A stretch of 64,000 nt of DNA from Kappaphycus alvarezii (GCA_002205965.3 NADL03000650.1:602646-666645); one strand, 5' to 3'. Positions 42,990-55,210 are shown, counted from the first letter of the stretch. Notes: generated from the sequence alone by a model not told the origin. Translations and numbers: made by a program.

Positions 42990-45900
42990 ATGTTTTTTAT
43001 TCGCACAACAGGTCAAGGGCGAGGACAGGCATGTTTTGTTCTCTGGTACAAGGACCCAGTTCACCTTCAGGAAGAGAGACGCCCTCCCTCTGTAAATGCG
43101 CTTGATGAACTTCGCAACATGGGAAATGGATTACAAGCTGTGGAAATGATGCTAATGTGGCAGGAGCAAGGCAAAATCAAATTAAATCGTGGCATTGTTC
43201 AGTACGATTGTGAAAAACTTTATTTTGATGACGAGGACGGCTCCAGAAGCTCACTCGAATACCCGGAGTCATTTGTCTCTCAGAATAAGATACTTTTGTC
43301 TCTGAATGAACAGAAGCACGAATACTTTACCAAATTTCGAGTGCCTGTGCTTTCTACCACCGAAATCCATTTCAAAGAAATCAGCGAATTAGATATCTTG
43401 AGTGATGTGTGGCTCGGGGCTTTAGTTGTTTCTCGAGCGAAGATAACTTTATTCATGATATGGAATATTGTGAAAGACTACCCCTACAATCAAAATCCGT
43501 TTACCATGGAGTTTCAGGAGCATCCTCAAAGGGCTACAGAGTCTCGTGAAATTTCAACCAATTTCCTTCTTTTCGTTCCCACAGCAAAACCAATATCGCT
43601 GCAGGAATTCCTTGATAGGGCATCTGAGTCACAGATCAGTGAAAAGGAATCCATGGACATGTTAGAACGATCGTTTCCATTATATGAGGGATACTATGGC
43701 GTGCACGTCCATCGAATTCGACCAAATGTTGAAGATAATTTCCATCACGCAGCTATTCGTTTTGATGACTATGGAGGCACTAAAACAAACGAACTGTGGC
43801 ATGGGCGTATAGATTTCGGTCGCGCGGATACAACTATCGAAAAAATTGGAGTGTCGGAAGAAACGGACCGCGGATATCTATCGTTAGACATGCCCACTTT
43901 ACTGAACTCCGAACACTCTAAGACATCTTCGACTGGGTACGGGGATTGGGGGTTCACTGGATGCATTGAAAACACTGAGGTCTTTATGGTTCCCTATTTG
44001 ATGAGAGATGTGGAGCTCTTTGAGGAAAATAGAAGTAAGATGGCTTTGAAAAATATTAGGCGAAGGATTTTCTCTAGAAACAAACACGTTTACTCATCTC
44101 TTATGCTATCCTCGGTGGACAACAAATACAAGCTCATCTTTAGTGCTCCTGATTGCGAGCATATTCTTAACAGCCTTAAGAATGGTACTGCCCTCAACCC
44201 ATCTAAGATTCAACGAGATTCGTGGTCTCCTTCTAAGTCGGCTCCTAGCTCACAGAAGAAGAGACTGAGGAGTTCTGCATCTAGTCCTGAGGATTTTACT
44301 TTATTGGACGACCCTGGCCTCAGGACCGAAAATGCGAAATGCTCGCTGCCCAAGATTGGCTCTCCGCGGAGAAAAAAGATAAAACATTCAATTGCAGAAG
44401 GTTTATCTCGAAAGACAGATTCACAAACTGGAAAAATTTCCTCTGAAAATGAGCGGATGGAAAATTCATCTCCAAAGCATACATCTTCGCTTGAATCTCA
44501 AGTTCCAGATCGAGATCAGCAATGTGAGATTGAGGAAGATGCCATCTCTCCCCAAATCGATCAGGATTCCTGCTTGAAAGCTGCTGAGAATCAGGAACGT
44601 TCCGCAGAAGCACCTAGAACTCCCCCTCACTTTGCGGAGCAACCCGACATCAATGCCTTTGTGCAGAATCTACAAGTGGAAGAGAGTCGGGCTGCGATGC
44701 CGTTCTCTGTAAAGCTGAGATTACGTCTACACACTCCAAGTCATGAACCAGCTCCAGCAAAAGAAGAGGAAAGTTATATTAATGTCGGAAAAGAGAAAAT
44801 GGATGCCATCATAACCGAAGATCCTCCAAATGATCATGATACTCTCGGTAACTCGTCATTGATTCCTCGCCATGACCAGCAACCTTCTGCTTCTGCTCGA
44901 TCTCTAGAGCCTTATTCACCTTCTTTCCCACAATATCCCAGACTCCAGCACGAGCACTCTGCTCTTGAACAGCAATCTGCTCCCGCTTCAACCCCACAGT
45001 TATCTGCGTCGGTCTCCGTGTTATCACCTCAGGATCCAAGCACCTCCCATGATAACTTTGGCTCCTTGATGTATTCAATACCTGAGCAACAAGCTGAATA
45101 TTCGGCTGGATTTCCGATTTCTCCATCAGCTGATCAATTTGAGGATCAGACGGGAGTCCAATCCTCCTCTCGCGGTGAACCATCACCAGCTGCAAATATC
45201 AAAGACAAGGACGATTATGACAAGGAGAGCAATGATGAATCGGTTTGGATCAATACCACGGACGATTTGAATATTGAAACAATCTCTGCTGCGGAGTTTC
45301 AATCCAGCTTAGAATCCTTTACGCAACGAAATTATAGTTACCAAACAACGTCAACATCTATTGCGCTGATCAAGAGGGCAGTGGAATTGACATCGAACTC
45401 TAACCGCAGCATCATGAAACCAGAGACACTTCCAGCAGCGGTAGAGGGCTTTGATTTACTAGAATTCCCAGTGAGGGGGATTTCTTCGGAGCGTGGTCAG
45501 ATCGCGGCGAATTTCGCGAGGGCTCCCGAGTGAAAATTCAATGGTGGCTCGAAAAGAAGATCTTCACTCCCCAAACCACCAGAAGGGATGAAATGGATGC
45601 ATCATTCGACTGTTGGAATGACTACAGACGATACTGCATGTTCATGGCTCTATATCTTACTTTTGTCGAATTGCTCGATCTGAGCTCCAGGGACCGCACT
45701 TGGTCATTTGACGCGAAAAATGCGCCCCGAGAAGTTTCCGGTGATTATATGAGCTCTGCATTACTAAAAAGTCTCGATAGAGATCCTCACACAAAATGCC
45801 AGACAATTACGATTGAAAAAACCCTACCAAGACTTTCGTCAAGCGAGCACTGCAGAATTCACGATGTCGTCTGCGTAGATATCCTTGTCCCCGACATACA

Positions 45901-47896
45901 TGGTGCTCGGCTGATGTTTTCCGCATTTGGAGTTGTTACATCTCAAGATGTTTCGCCCATAAAACCGCTAAAGGAAGAAGAAACATGTGAATCCTATATT
46001 TCGGTGTTGGGGTGGTCGCGAGAATACTATAAAACATCAACCGAGGTTGTCAGCAGATCAAAATTTGCCTCAGTGCGACGAATTGGGTATGTCGGATCTA
46101 CAATGAGAGCATTTGAGGCGGTGAGAAGTATGATAGATTTCCCTACCGATGTTCGAACGCTGCTCTTGGGGAAAGAAAGAATGAAGGAACCGTCGAAAAT
46201 AGGAAATCAAATAAGAAGTGCTGCCAGAAATGGTCGTGGGGAATATGAAGCCGCAGTACTTCGAAGCTTATGGTTTTTGCGTGATGGACCTCCAGATTAT
46301 ATCTCAAGAATGACTGTCCTTCAAGACGAGTCGCTATCCTCAGAAAACGAAGAGTTTGGATGTTTAAATGCTGGACAAGGAGCAGCAATCGCCGAAACTG
46401 TATCAGCACTTCCATTTCTAGAGAAAAGCCATCTTTCTTCTCGAACAGTTTGTGTTGTCGGACCAGCCGGTACTGGGAAGACGAACACATTAGTTCATTG
46501 TATAGCGGCGATCGGGTCTGTCGCTAAAATTCGAAAGAAATTACTGCAAGGGGAGATGCTCAGAGCTCACGTCCAGAGTCAAAATGCGATGGACGATGTG
46601 GTCTTGAAGAAAGAATTTATTCCTTTGAGAGATGAAGGGGCAATCCTTTGCGTCTGTCCGACCAATTCTGCTGTTGATGTCATTGAGCATAAACTGCAAT
46701 CTGGTATCCCAGTCCGAGCTGAAGACGGAAGTTTGAAGCGCGTTTATCCACTCTATGAACGTGTTACACCAAGTTACTCCATAGGAGACAATTCAGTGAA
46801 TGCTCAGCGCGGAAGGAAACTGAAAAGAAATTTCAAGCGTCTCTTCTCCGGTATGGGACACGAAAACAGAAGTGGCTGGATTGTGTTAACTACGTTTGGG
46901 TCCCTCTACCGAGTTTTCACAAGCAAAAAGAACAGACCAGTTTTTTCTGCAATTTTCGTCGACGAGGCATCACAAGTGAGCGATTTGGACTACATCATTT
47001 TGTTTGAAAATCTTTCCAGGCCATCATCTGACATTCCGCACAATTATGTTCTTTCAATATACGGAGACCCACTCCAACAACCCCCGGTAGTGAAAGGAAG
47101 GCCAACACGATACTCAAATTTGTACAGTCTCTCACTACTAGAAAGAATGATTCCCAGGATGTCTGGAGCCAATATCAGGGGCGAAGACCAGGTATCAAAC
47201 GTAACGTTGGGAATGCAGTACCGCATGAACCCTGTAATAAGCGCCCTTTCGAATAGGATCGCAAATAGGGAGGTCCAATCCGATCCGTGTACGAGCGGTC
47301 GATCTGTCATCGAGCCTCAAGGAGCCACATCTGTGTATTACACGGCTCTGACAGCTAAGGACAGAACGAACCTCCGAAGACAGCTTTTGGCTCATCCCTT
47401 TGTTTTTCTAGATCCATACAGGGAGCAGGGGTTGTCATATCAGGAGCCTTTCTCTCGAGAACAGTCGCATCGGGAAGCAATCATTGTTTCTCGCATCATC
47501 AAAACAGTCTCAATGGAGCCTACTCTGAGAGATGACGATATAATTGTGCTGAGTGTATACGCCAAACAATTGAAGTGTTTGAAAGAGGTGGTAGGAAGGG
47601 AGCTACAGCAGAGTAGGGGCGAGATTGAAATATCTAACAATATCAAATTCTCGACAATTGCTGGGGTACAAGGGGCAGAAGCAAAAGTAGTCATCTTCTC
47701 AGCAACGAGAAGGAGAAGGAATCTTTCAACAGGGGTGCGATGCGGTGATGGAATCGGACTTGTCGGTGATTTGAAGACAATCTATGTGATGGTAACTAGA
47801 GCAAGTTGTCATTTATATATTGTCGGCGATGCAGAGTTGCTTTCGGTGTGCAGTAACCATTGGAAGAAGATCTTGGATTTTGCAAGATCCAATTGA
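42990..47896 (+). CDS. family B gene, copy 1: UPF1-like superfamily 1 helicase with unique N-domain (one frameshift)
   Basis: About 1,635 residues once one missing base near 45,460 is allowed for. The ATG at 42,990 is chosen because copy 3 has its ATG (60,296) at the same place. N-domain, residues about 1-390: 'CFVLWYKDP', 'LSDVWLGALVVS', 'TNFLLFVPTAKP', 'FPLYEGYYGVHV', 'FDDYGGTKTNELWHGRIDFG', 'GYLSLDMPTLLNS', 'GYGDWGFTGCIENTEVFMVP'. Low-complexity Ser/Pro/Glu segment, about 400-760. Middle domain, about 800-1,100: 'KIQWWL', 'WNDYRRYCMFMALYL', 'HDVVCVDILVPD'. Helicase: 'GPAGTGKT' (Walker A, 46,460), 'IFVDEASQ' (Walker B, about 46,957), 'GDPLQQPP' (47,063), 'GMQYRMNP', 'GVQGAEAKVVIFSATR', 'VMVTRA' (about 47,791). 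This motif set is SF1B, nearest UPF1/SMUBP2/Senataxin. All ATPase residues are intact. Likely ATP-driven 5'-3' unwinding; the N-domain has no known counterpart that I recognise. Confidence 0.88.
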
Positions 47897-48344
47897 CTAG
47901 CATGACATGTAGAGCAGTGGTGTACAATATTTATTGTAAGATTCATTTCGTAACTGAAAATCACAAAATTTGAAGCAATATTCCCGTAGAGCCCATACTA
48001 CTGAGTAGGGTTGGAATATGATGGATGCCAAGAATATGCGATGAATGTGTTTGCTAGCGATACGTATGAGAGATAAACACGCAAACTTTTGCTTTGAGAT
48101 GGGTATCTCAAAATTTGGGATTTTGTTTGCAATTGAGAAATATTTTACGGAGGCCTACATGTGTTTTAGCCGAAGGTTGGTTCAGAGCTTTCCGACGTGT
48201 GTTCGAAAAAGAGAGCACACCTTTGCCTTGATGCTATTAAGGCCCGCTGTGTACTTGAAACCTTATGAAGACTGTAAGAAGAGAAGAAGAGGAGAAGAAG
48301 ACGATGGAAAAGAAGAAGAAAACCCTCTGTTAAAGTCTAGCTCG

Positions 48345-48468
48345 CACCGGGAGCTAGACACGACTGACACGTTTTAGCTGCCTAGGCGGGAGATAGACAC
48401 GACTGACACGTGTGGACCTCCAACCGGTAGACAAAGCACAGACGACATGTTTTCGAAGGCGGAGGATG
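48345..48468. repeat. 39-bp array module 2 (three units)
   Basis: Leads at 48,347 (CCGGGAG), 48,386 (GCGGGAG) and 48,424 (CCGGTAG), spacing 39 and 38. Cores are TAGACACGACTGACACGT in units 1 and 2. It ends in the same CGAAGGCGGAGGATGCC as module 1, although module 1 follows an A gene and this one follows a B gene. It lies about 450 bp after the B copy 1 stop. Confidence 0.92.
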
Positions 48469-48910
48469 CCAATGTTATATTCTTATAAGCAACCAGATTT
48501 TTAAGACTGGGAGATATTGGGTTGAGCTGCCTATTTTTCACATAGATCTGTACTAACCCCTTCCAACTTGGCTCTTATTCACTACACACATCGTCATTCT
48601 TTACAATGCTCCCGTACCTCGCACTTTATTTCGCTGCTGTTCCTGAGTTAGGATTGCAATTATTACTCCTTATCCTCTGATCTGTTAATGTAGGGAATAA
48701 GTTTAAATCATAGGACTTTAAATAAATCGTCATGCACGCTTTGCATTCTAAAACCCTCAAATCTGAAAATCAAGAAACTAATTCTACTTAGTAAGTGACT
48801 GCCTCCATCGCGACATTCAACTTCCGATGGAGCTTTATAACAATAATAGTTAACAAGGGAAGTTATCTGTATATTGAAGCTACGGCAAAAAGTAATCATC
48901 GGGGCCTGCT

Positions 48911-49950
48911 TTAATTCCTGAAGTAATCCTCGGTATCACACCCAATTTCAGAAGATATTTTTTTTAAAAGGGCATAGTTCTGAGCAGACTTTCGTTGAAT
49001 AGCCGCGAGATCATTCTTTGCATATGAAAAGGACGCACTGATCTTCAAGTTTTCATCCGCTCTTTCGAAAAAAATTCCACTCCACTGTTCTGGAGAACGA
49101 TAAGGGTAGAACGGTAGCTCTTCAGCCTTAAACGGTAGGAGATTGATATAGACATACGAATCACGCAAGTAGCAACCGTAATTGCTGGAACCAGCGTATC
49201 CAGAGGCCTCGCGCTTGCTTGAGAGTACAAAATGCTCATTGATGACAATCCTTGACTGATTTTGGTTTCCTAGTAGCTCGTTTTCTCCTTTCGTTAGAAA
49301 AGACTGTAAATTAGCTTTTCTCTTTGTCCATTAGATGTAGAACTTAGGTTTGTGGGTCATACTCCACTGGATTACCCTTTTCGCACACTGCAAAACCCAC
49401 GTATAAGAGAGTAAACCCAGAAACTCCCGGGAACACTCTGACGAAATCTATGGTTTCCACCGTTTCCTGTCTAGTATTTGCGCTAACCAAGTTTGCAATA
49501 CTCGAGGCTTGGATAGAGGCCACCACACTAAGAATAAGTTACTAAGGCTTCTGTCAGAGGATTCTGTATCGGCGGGCACATTGACCCTTTTCAGCTTTTC
49601 CTCCCTGTTACAATGTCCATGTATCTGGAAGTTGTATCGTATAATGTAACAATAAGAGCACCAATCCACTCTTTAACAAGCAATCTCGACGCGATATTCT
49701 TCTGGATGCTTGAAGTTACAGGATTCTTCATTTTAAACGAACCTTCTTCATAAATTGGAACGTAAGCCAGAACCCCTTTTCTTTTCCCGCTCTCCTCAAT
49801 AGATTTGTTGATTTTGTCATGATTAAATACCAGTTCATAGACCTCACCACTTGTAGAGTGGAAGCTAACTGCATCATCAACCTTAGTCCTTACACAGGTT
49901 CCGTGTTTAATTTTTTGGTGAGAGGTATTGCTTAACCTTCTCGGAATCAT
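48911..49950 (-). pseudogene. family C gene, copy 2, 5'-truncated
   Basis: Collinear with copy 1: 'FHSTSGEVYELVF', 'GKRKGVLAYVPIYEEGSFKM', 'VKEWIGALIVTLYDTTSRYM', 'LSNLFLVWWPLSKPRVLQTW', 'VETIDFVRVFPGVSGF', then beyond the point where copy 1 ends: 'LTKGENELLGNQNQSRIVIN', 'REASGYAGSSNYGCYLRDSY', 'FYPYRSPEQWSGIFFERADE' and a stop at 48,911. The block G-Y-x(5)-Y/F-x-G-C parallels 'GYGDWGFTGC' in family B, which extends the link between the families. Frame changes at about 49,600, 49,500 and 49,330. The N-terminal ~90 residues are missing; at about 49,940 the sequence switches head-to-head into family B copy 2. Confidence 0.65.
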
Positions 49951-52900
49951 TCGTTCCGCACAATAAGACCCTCATATCCCTCGATGAACAGATGCATATT
50001 AAAGTGCCCATCTATCGAGTGCCCCTGCTGTCCTCCACCGACATTACATTCGAAACAATTGGTGGAGTACATAATTTGAGCGATGCATGGATTGGTGCTT
50101 TAGTTGTCTCGAGGGTGAAAGTTACTGTTTTCATGATTTGGAACATTTTGAACAATGCTCCATTCATCCATAATCCCTTCACTTTGGAGTTTGAAGAAAA
50201 CTTACACCGAGCAAGAGAGTCAGGTAATACCTCAGCAAACTTCCTTGTCTTCATTCCGACGGCCAAGCCCAAATCCCTCCAAGAGTTTCTCGACAAAGCC
50301 TCTGGGACTGGAGTAGATGATGAGAAGGTAATGGAAATGCTTGAGACCTCCCTCCCATTATTCGAGGGATACTGCAAAGTTCATATTGGTCAAATTCGGA
50401 AGGATAAAGAAGAGCCCTTCCACCATGTCAATGTTCGCTTTGATGACTATGGGGGTACAAAGAAGAATGAGAAATGGATGGGGCGTGTCGACTTTGGGCG
50501 TGAAGATGAAACATTGCAGGGAATTGGTGTTCCTAAAGAAGCGGAGCGGGGGTATCTCTCTCTGGATATGCCCACTTTGATAAATTCTGTTCATTGCGAG
50601 ACATCTTCCGTTGGGCATGGAGACTGGGGATTTACAGGCTGTATTGAAAACACTGAAGTCTTTATGATTCCTCACTCCATAAAAAATGAAGATGTCTTCG
50701 AGCAAAATAGGAGCAGGAATGTGCTGAAAACCTCGAAGTACAGATCAAACCCCCGAACCCGGGACGTTTACAAGGGGCTAATGATGTCTTCGGTTGACAA
50801 CAAGTACAAGCTTGTAAATAACATTCCTAACTTCGACGACATTATTCATGATCTCATGAGGGGTGAAGTTTCTGCAGTGGCAGGAAAAAGGGAACGAGAT
50901 AGGAATCCCACACAGTGCGATGATGAGGCCAGAAACTACGAAGAAAGACCTTCAAAGAGGCCTCGTACCTCGCTCGTTGCAACTGAGCAAGAGAACTCGG
51001 ACTTCGATGAATTGGCTCGCAAACCTCCACCGATTCCGCAGTTTCAACTTCTTCACGAACACGATATCACTGAGGGTATTCGAGACGTCCAGAACCCGAA
51101 CCCTGTGGATGTATCCATTCCAAACAACTCTGAGGCTGCAGAACGAGACCAGGCAGAGCCTCTGAACCAGGTCCAAGAAGAAGTATTGTCAATCCCACCT
51201 TCACCGGATACCTCACCATTAAATGCTGCAACGCCCTCAGCTCCCCCAGAAAATCAATCACAGCGTCGAAATGGGGCCAATGCTCAAATTGGAACTCACT
51301 CTCTTCCCCACTCTCCACTATCTCCAGGAGCTATGCAATATCAAAACATTTCTCAAGGGCCGGAAAACCAATCGCTGCCTCAAAATGAATTCAATGCTCA
51401 AACTGGAACTCGCTCCCTTACCCACTCCATTATCTCCAGGAGCTATGCAATATCAAAACATTTCTCAGGGGCCGGAAAATCAATCGCTGCCTCAAAATGA
51501 ATCCAATGCTCAAACTGGAACTCGCTCCCTTACCCACTCTCCACTATCTCCAGGAGCTATGCAAAATCAAAATATTTCTCAGGGGCCTCATCTTAGTCCA
51601 TCTTTAGAAAACCTGCCATCATTGAAGAATGACACAGATGCTCAAGAAAGACTCATCCCCTCGGGAAACGGATTCTCATCCAATTCTTTCTCGAGAAGGA
51701 AGAACACTGTCCGCAGCTGTCATGGAAAACCCGCCTTCATCCAAGAATAATGTTGATTCTGGCTCAAATCAGAACCATGGGCAAGGTAATGAGGTCGATA
51801 AGAATGCAGAAGAAAAATCTGATGAGTCTCTATCGACGATACCCAGTGGCGATTTGAGCGTTACTGAAGTACCTGAAACACAGTTCAGAACAATTCTAGA
51901 TTCTTTCACAAGGCCGGGATCCTGCAGAGGGGGCAGCTCACTCTCTGGAGAGCTTCTCAAGAAGAGCGATGAGCTGTATGCTAGCTCAAAACGAAGGATA
52001 ATGAGGTCAGACGAAATTCCTGCTAGAGTGGAGGGCACAGATATACTCAGCATATATGAAGATGTTGCCTTCCTCGGAGAATGGTGTCGCCGTAACGAAT
52101 TCCGGGAAAGTGCTCGCAACAAAGTTCAGTGGTGGCTACGAGACAGGATCGAACTAACTCGGAATCCAAGATTTGATGTTACACCCGTGGCATTTAATTC
52201 GTGGGGAGACTATCGCAGATATTGCATATTTATGGCAATATATCTGATCTATGTCGAGTTGTATGACATAAGCTCTCTAGAGAAGACTTGGGCCTTTGAT
52301 ACGCAGAATGCGCCTATGGGAGTTTCTCCTAATTCCCTGAGCTCGGCAATGGTGAAACATTTCTATACGGATCAAAGTGGATGCGATACCCTCATTATTG
52401 AGAGGACTGGAAGACGTCAGTCTTCTGGTCTCCACTGCCTTTACGATGTGGTCTGCGTGGATTTCTTAGTGCCACGAGACTATACCGTAGAACGAAAGCG
52501 ATCTGGCTTTGGGTATGTATTTCAACAAACCGTTACTCCCATAAAGCCGTATAAGGTGGAGGAGTTCTGCGAGTCGCAAATCGTGATCATGGGATGGTCC
52601 AGAGGCTCGCCACAAGGGCCACAGCAGCAAATCAATGGGGAATTTGTTTCTGTGCGAAAAGTTGGATATATAGGGTCCTCTATCAGAGCTTTCGAGGCAG
52701 CCCTACGACTGGAAAACTTACCTTCTGAAGTAAGAGGTCTCTTAATGGGACATGATGCTATCAGAGATACGCGCAGGATTGGAGAGCACGTTAGAAAGGC
52801 TGGGGAGCTTGGACGCCTTGAATATAACGTAGCTCTGCTTCAGAGCTTGTGGTTTTTGCGAGATGGACCCGCAGATTACATCTCAAGAATCACTGTCTTT

Positions 52901-54470
52901 CCCGACGAGCCATTGTCTCTCGAAAACAATGAATTCGGGTGCCTCAATACCGGACAAGGTGCAGCGATTGCCGAAGTTGTCTCCGCACTTCCGTTTAAGG
53001 AACGGAGTTCTATTTTTACCAGAACAACATGTGTCGTTGGACCAGCTGGGACCGGTAAAACAAACACATTAGTCCATTGCATTTCGGCAATTGCAAACCT
53101 ACTGAAGATTCGCCATCGACTGCTGTATGGAGAGAATATTAGAAGGTCATTGCAGGGGCCAAGAGGAGCTAGGACCGGTATTTTGAAAGAGGCATTCCTT
53201 CCCTTGAAACAGGAAGCTGGAATCCTTTGCATCTGTCCTACAAACTCTGCTGTTGATGTTATTGAGGAAAAATTGCAGTCTGGAATCGCAGTTTCGCTGG
53301 AAGAAGGAGGGTTGAAGCGCGTGTACCCCCTGTATGAGCGTGTTACACCATCGCTTTATGATGAAGACAGGGTTATGAGCTCTAAGCGATCTAAAGATCT
53401 CCACGGGAATTTTAAGCGACTCTTTTCAGGTCTAGGGTACGAGAACAAGTCCGGTGGATTACACTTACTACTTTCGGATCACTTCATCGCCTGTTTGAAA
53501 GGAAAAAGCACAACCCCCGTTTCTCGGCTGTATTTATCGACGAAGCATCTCAGGTGGGTCGTTTGGATCTCAACATGATGTTTGACACACTTCCCGGTCC
53601 GAATTACGATATTCCGCAAAATTTCATCCTGGCTTTTTTCGGTGACCCGCTTCAGCAAGGAACCGTTGTGAAGGGAGATCGAACGCCTTTTTCAACTTTG
53701 TACACCGTTAGCCTTCTGGAGACAATGGTCCCGAGGATGGCCGGATATTACATCGATGGTGAGGACCAAGTTTCAAATGTTATGCTCGGAGTCCAATATA
53801 GAATGAATCCATGCATAAGCGCCCTATCAAATAAGGTGGCAAGAAGGGAGGTACAGTCCGCTCCATGCACAATTGACAGAGCGGTCATTCGTACCCGCGG
53901 CTCTCAGACCTTATTCTATCCTGAGCTGACGGCCTCTGAAGATTCGCCGATTGATAGAAGCTTGTTGGCTCACCCAGTGGTGTTTTTTGATCCGTACCAC
54001 CAGCATGGTCTGTCCTTTCAGGAGCATTACTCTCGTGAGACATCAAATAGAGAGGCAATTGTTGTTTCTCGGATAATCAAAACTCTTTCTGCGGAGCCGG
54101 GATTCAGAGATGAAGATGTCTTTGTACTGAGTGTGTATGGAAGGCAATTGGCCTCTTTGAAAAGGGTGGTAGGCGAGCAGCTGCAGCGGTATAGGGGTGA
54201 TCTGTCTGTAAGCAACAAGATCAGGTTCTCGACAATCGCTGGGGTGCAAGGGGGAGAGGCTAAGGTAGTGATATTTTCTGCCACAAGAAGCAGAAAGAAT
54301 CTCCTACAGGGAGTAAGACGGGATGACAGCATCGGACTTGTTGGAGATGTGAGGGAATCTATGTCATGCTGACAAGAGCAAGCTGTCATTTGTACATAGT
54401 CGGAGATAGCGAAATTTTATCAGCCTGCAGTCGCGAGTGGAATTCCATTATAAATTTTATCGCTGCATAG
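49942..54470 (+). pseudogene. family B gene, copy 2: helicase, 5'-truncated and frameshifted
   Basis: Homology to copy 1 starts inside the N-domain at 'SESFVPHNKTLISLDEQM' (about 49,942), so the first ~90 residues and the start codon are gone. N-domain follows: 'LSDAWIGALVVS', 'SANFLVFIPTAKP', 'LPLFEGYCKVHI', 'GRVDFGREDET', 'GHGDWGFTGCIENTEVFMIP'. Low-complexity segment with a 114-bp repeat (51,282-51,590). Middle domain: 'NKVQWWLRD', 'WGDYRRYCIFMAIYL', 'YDVVCVDFLVPR'. Helicase: 'GPAGTGKT' (about 53,039), 'VFIDEASQ' (read in the frame after a missing base near 53,453), 'FFGDPLQQG', 'GVQYRMNP', 'GVQGGEAKVVIFSATR', and in a last frame 'VMLTRASCHLYIVGDSEI', ending at TAG 54,468. ATPase motifs are intact in sequence, but the gene has three or more frame changes (51,420, 53,453, 54,360). 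Confidence 0.82.
51282..51590 (+). repeat. 114-bp coding minisatellite in the linker of family B copy 2
   Basis: Units start at 51,282, 51,396 and 51,508 with GCTCAAA(T/C)TGGAACTC. Each encodes a 38-residue block beginning 'AQTGTRSLTHSPLSPGAMQY'. The second unit is 112 bp because two bases are missing in CACTC(TC)CA near 51,421, and that shifts the frame. The third unit is partial. Copies 1 and 3 of family B lack this repeat. Confidence 0.9.
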
Positions 54471-54536
54471 AAAGCAGCACAACATGAACTCCAGGTTGGA
54501 ACACTTATAGTAATGAGTACCAGATAGTGGATGTAA

Positions 54537-54830
54537 ATGAAGTGTTTAAAAGAGGGTGCAGGGATGGAGCTACAGCAAAGTAGGGATGAGAATGAAATTT
54601 CTATCAATATCAAATTCTCGGCAATGGGCGCGATACAGGGGCAGCAGCTAAAGTTTCATATTCACCGCAACGAGAAGGAGAAGTAATCCTTCAACAGTGC
54701 TGAAACGCGGTGATTTCAATGATTGATGAACACAATCTATGTGACTAGAATATTTGAGCGCCAATTGACTAACAAGACATGTGGAGTTGTGGTTAGCCAC
54801 TCTTACTTTAAGAATTATGTCGTAAATCCA
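54537..54830 (+). pseudogene. extra copy of the family B 3' end
   Basis: From AGTGTTTAAAAGAGG to the ...CTAACAAGACATGTGGAG string, this stretch parallels 47,570-47,915 of family B copy 1 (C-terminal helicase motifs V to VI and the bases just after the stop) but with many changes and a deletion near motif VI. It lies immediately after the real end of copy 2. So copy 2's 3' end seems to have been joined to a second, older B 3' end. Confidence 0.75.
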
Positions 54831-55130
54831 ATAAAATTTCGTTCAATATTCTCCTATAGACTATAATACCGCGTAGAGTTCTGTGGCCGTTGCTCCGAGA
54901 AGGGGGAAGAGTAAAATTACATTGACATAACTGTATCCGGGCGCAGGATCTAGTAATATTGTTTCATTTCCAACCGGAGAGTGTGTCGGCAATACGTATA
55001 CAGGATAAGCACTCAGACGCGACTTGGCCTTGACGTTGGTATTAAGGGTGGCGGCGAAGTTTGAAAGGTGTGAAGGTTTTTAGAAGAGAAGAAAGGGGGA
55101 AGAAGAGGAGACTCTTCCGTCAAAGTCAAG

Positions 55131-55210
55131 TTCGCACCGGGATTTAAACACGAATGACACGTTTTTATCTCCCACCCGGGAGCTAGCCACGGATCATACG
55201 TGTCATTTTT
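55131..55210. repeat. 39-bp array module 3 (two units)
   Basis: CCGGGA leads at 55,137 and 55,176 (39-bp spacing). Unit 1 core AAACACGAATGACACGT; unit 2 core is worn (GCCACGGATCATACGTGT). About 110 bp before it is the GACTTGGCCTTGACG string also found before modules 1 and 5. Confidence 0.85.

Noticed and set aside
45530-47896. Separate second gene starting with GTG at 45,530
   Set aside because: In copy 2 the same region continues in one protein from the linker into the middle domain. The overlap with the upstream frame is explained by one missing base near 45,460.
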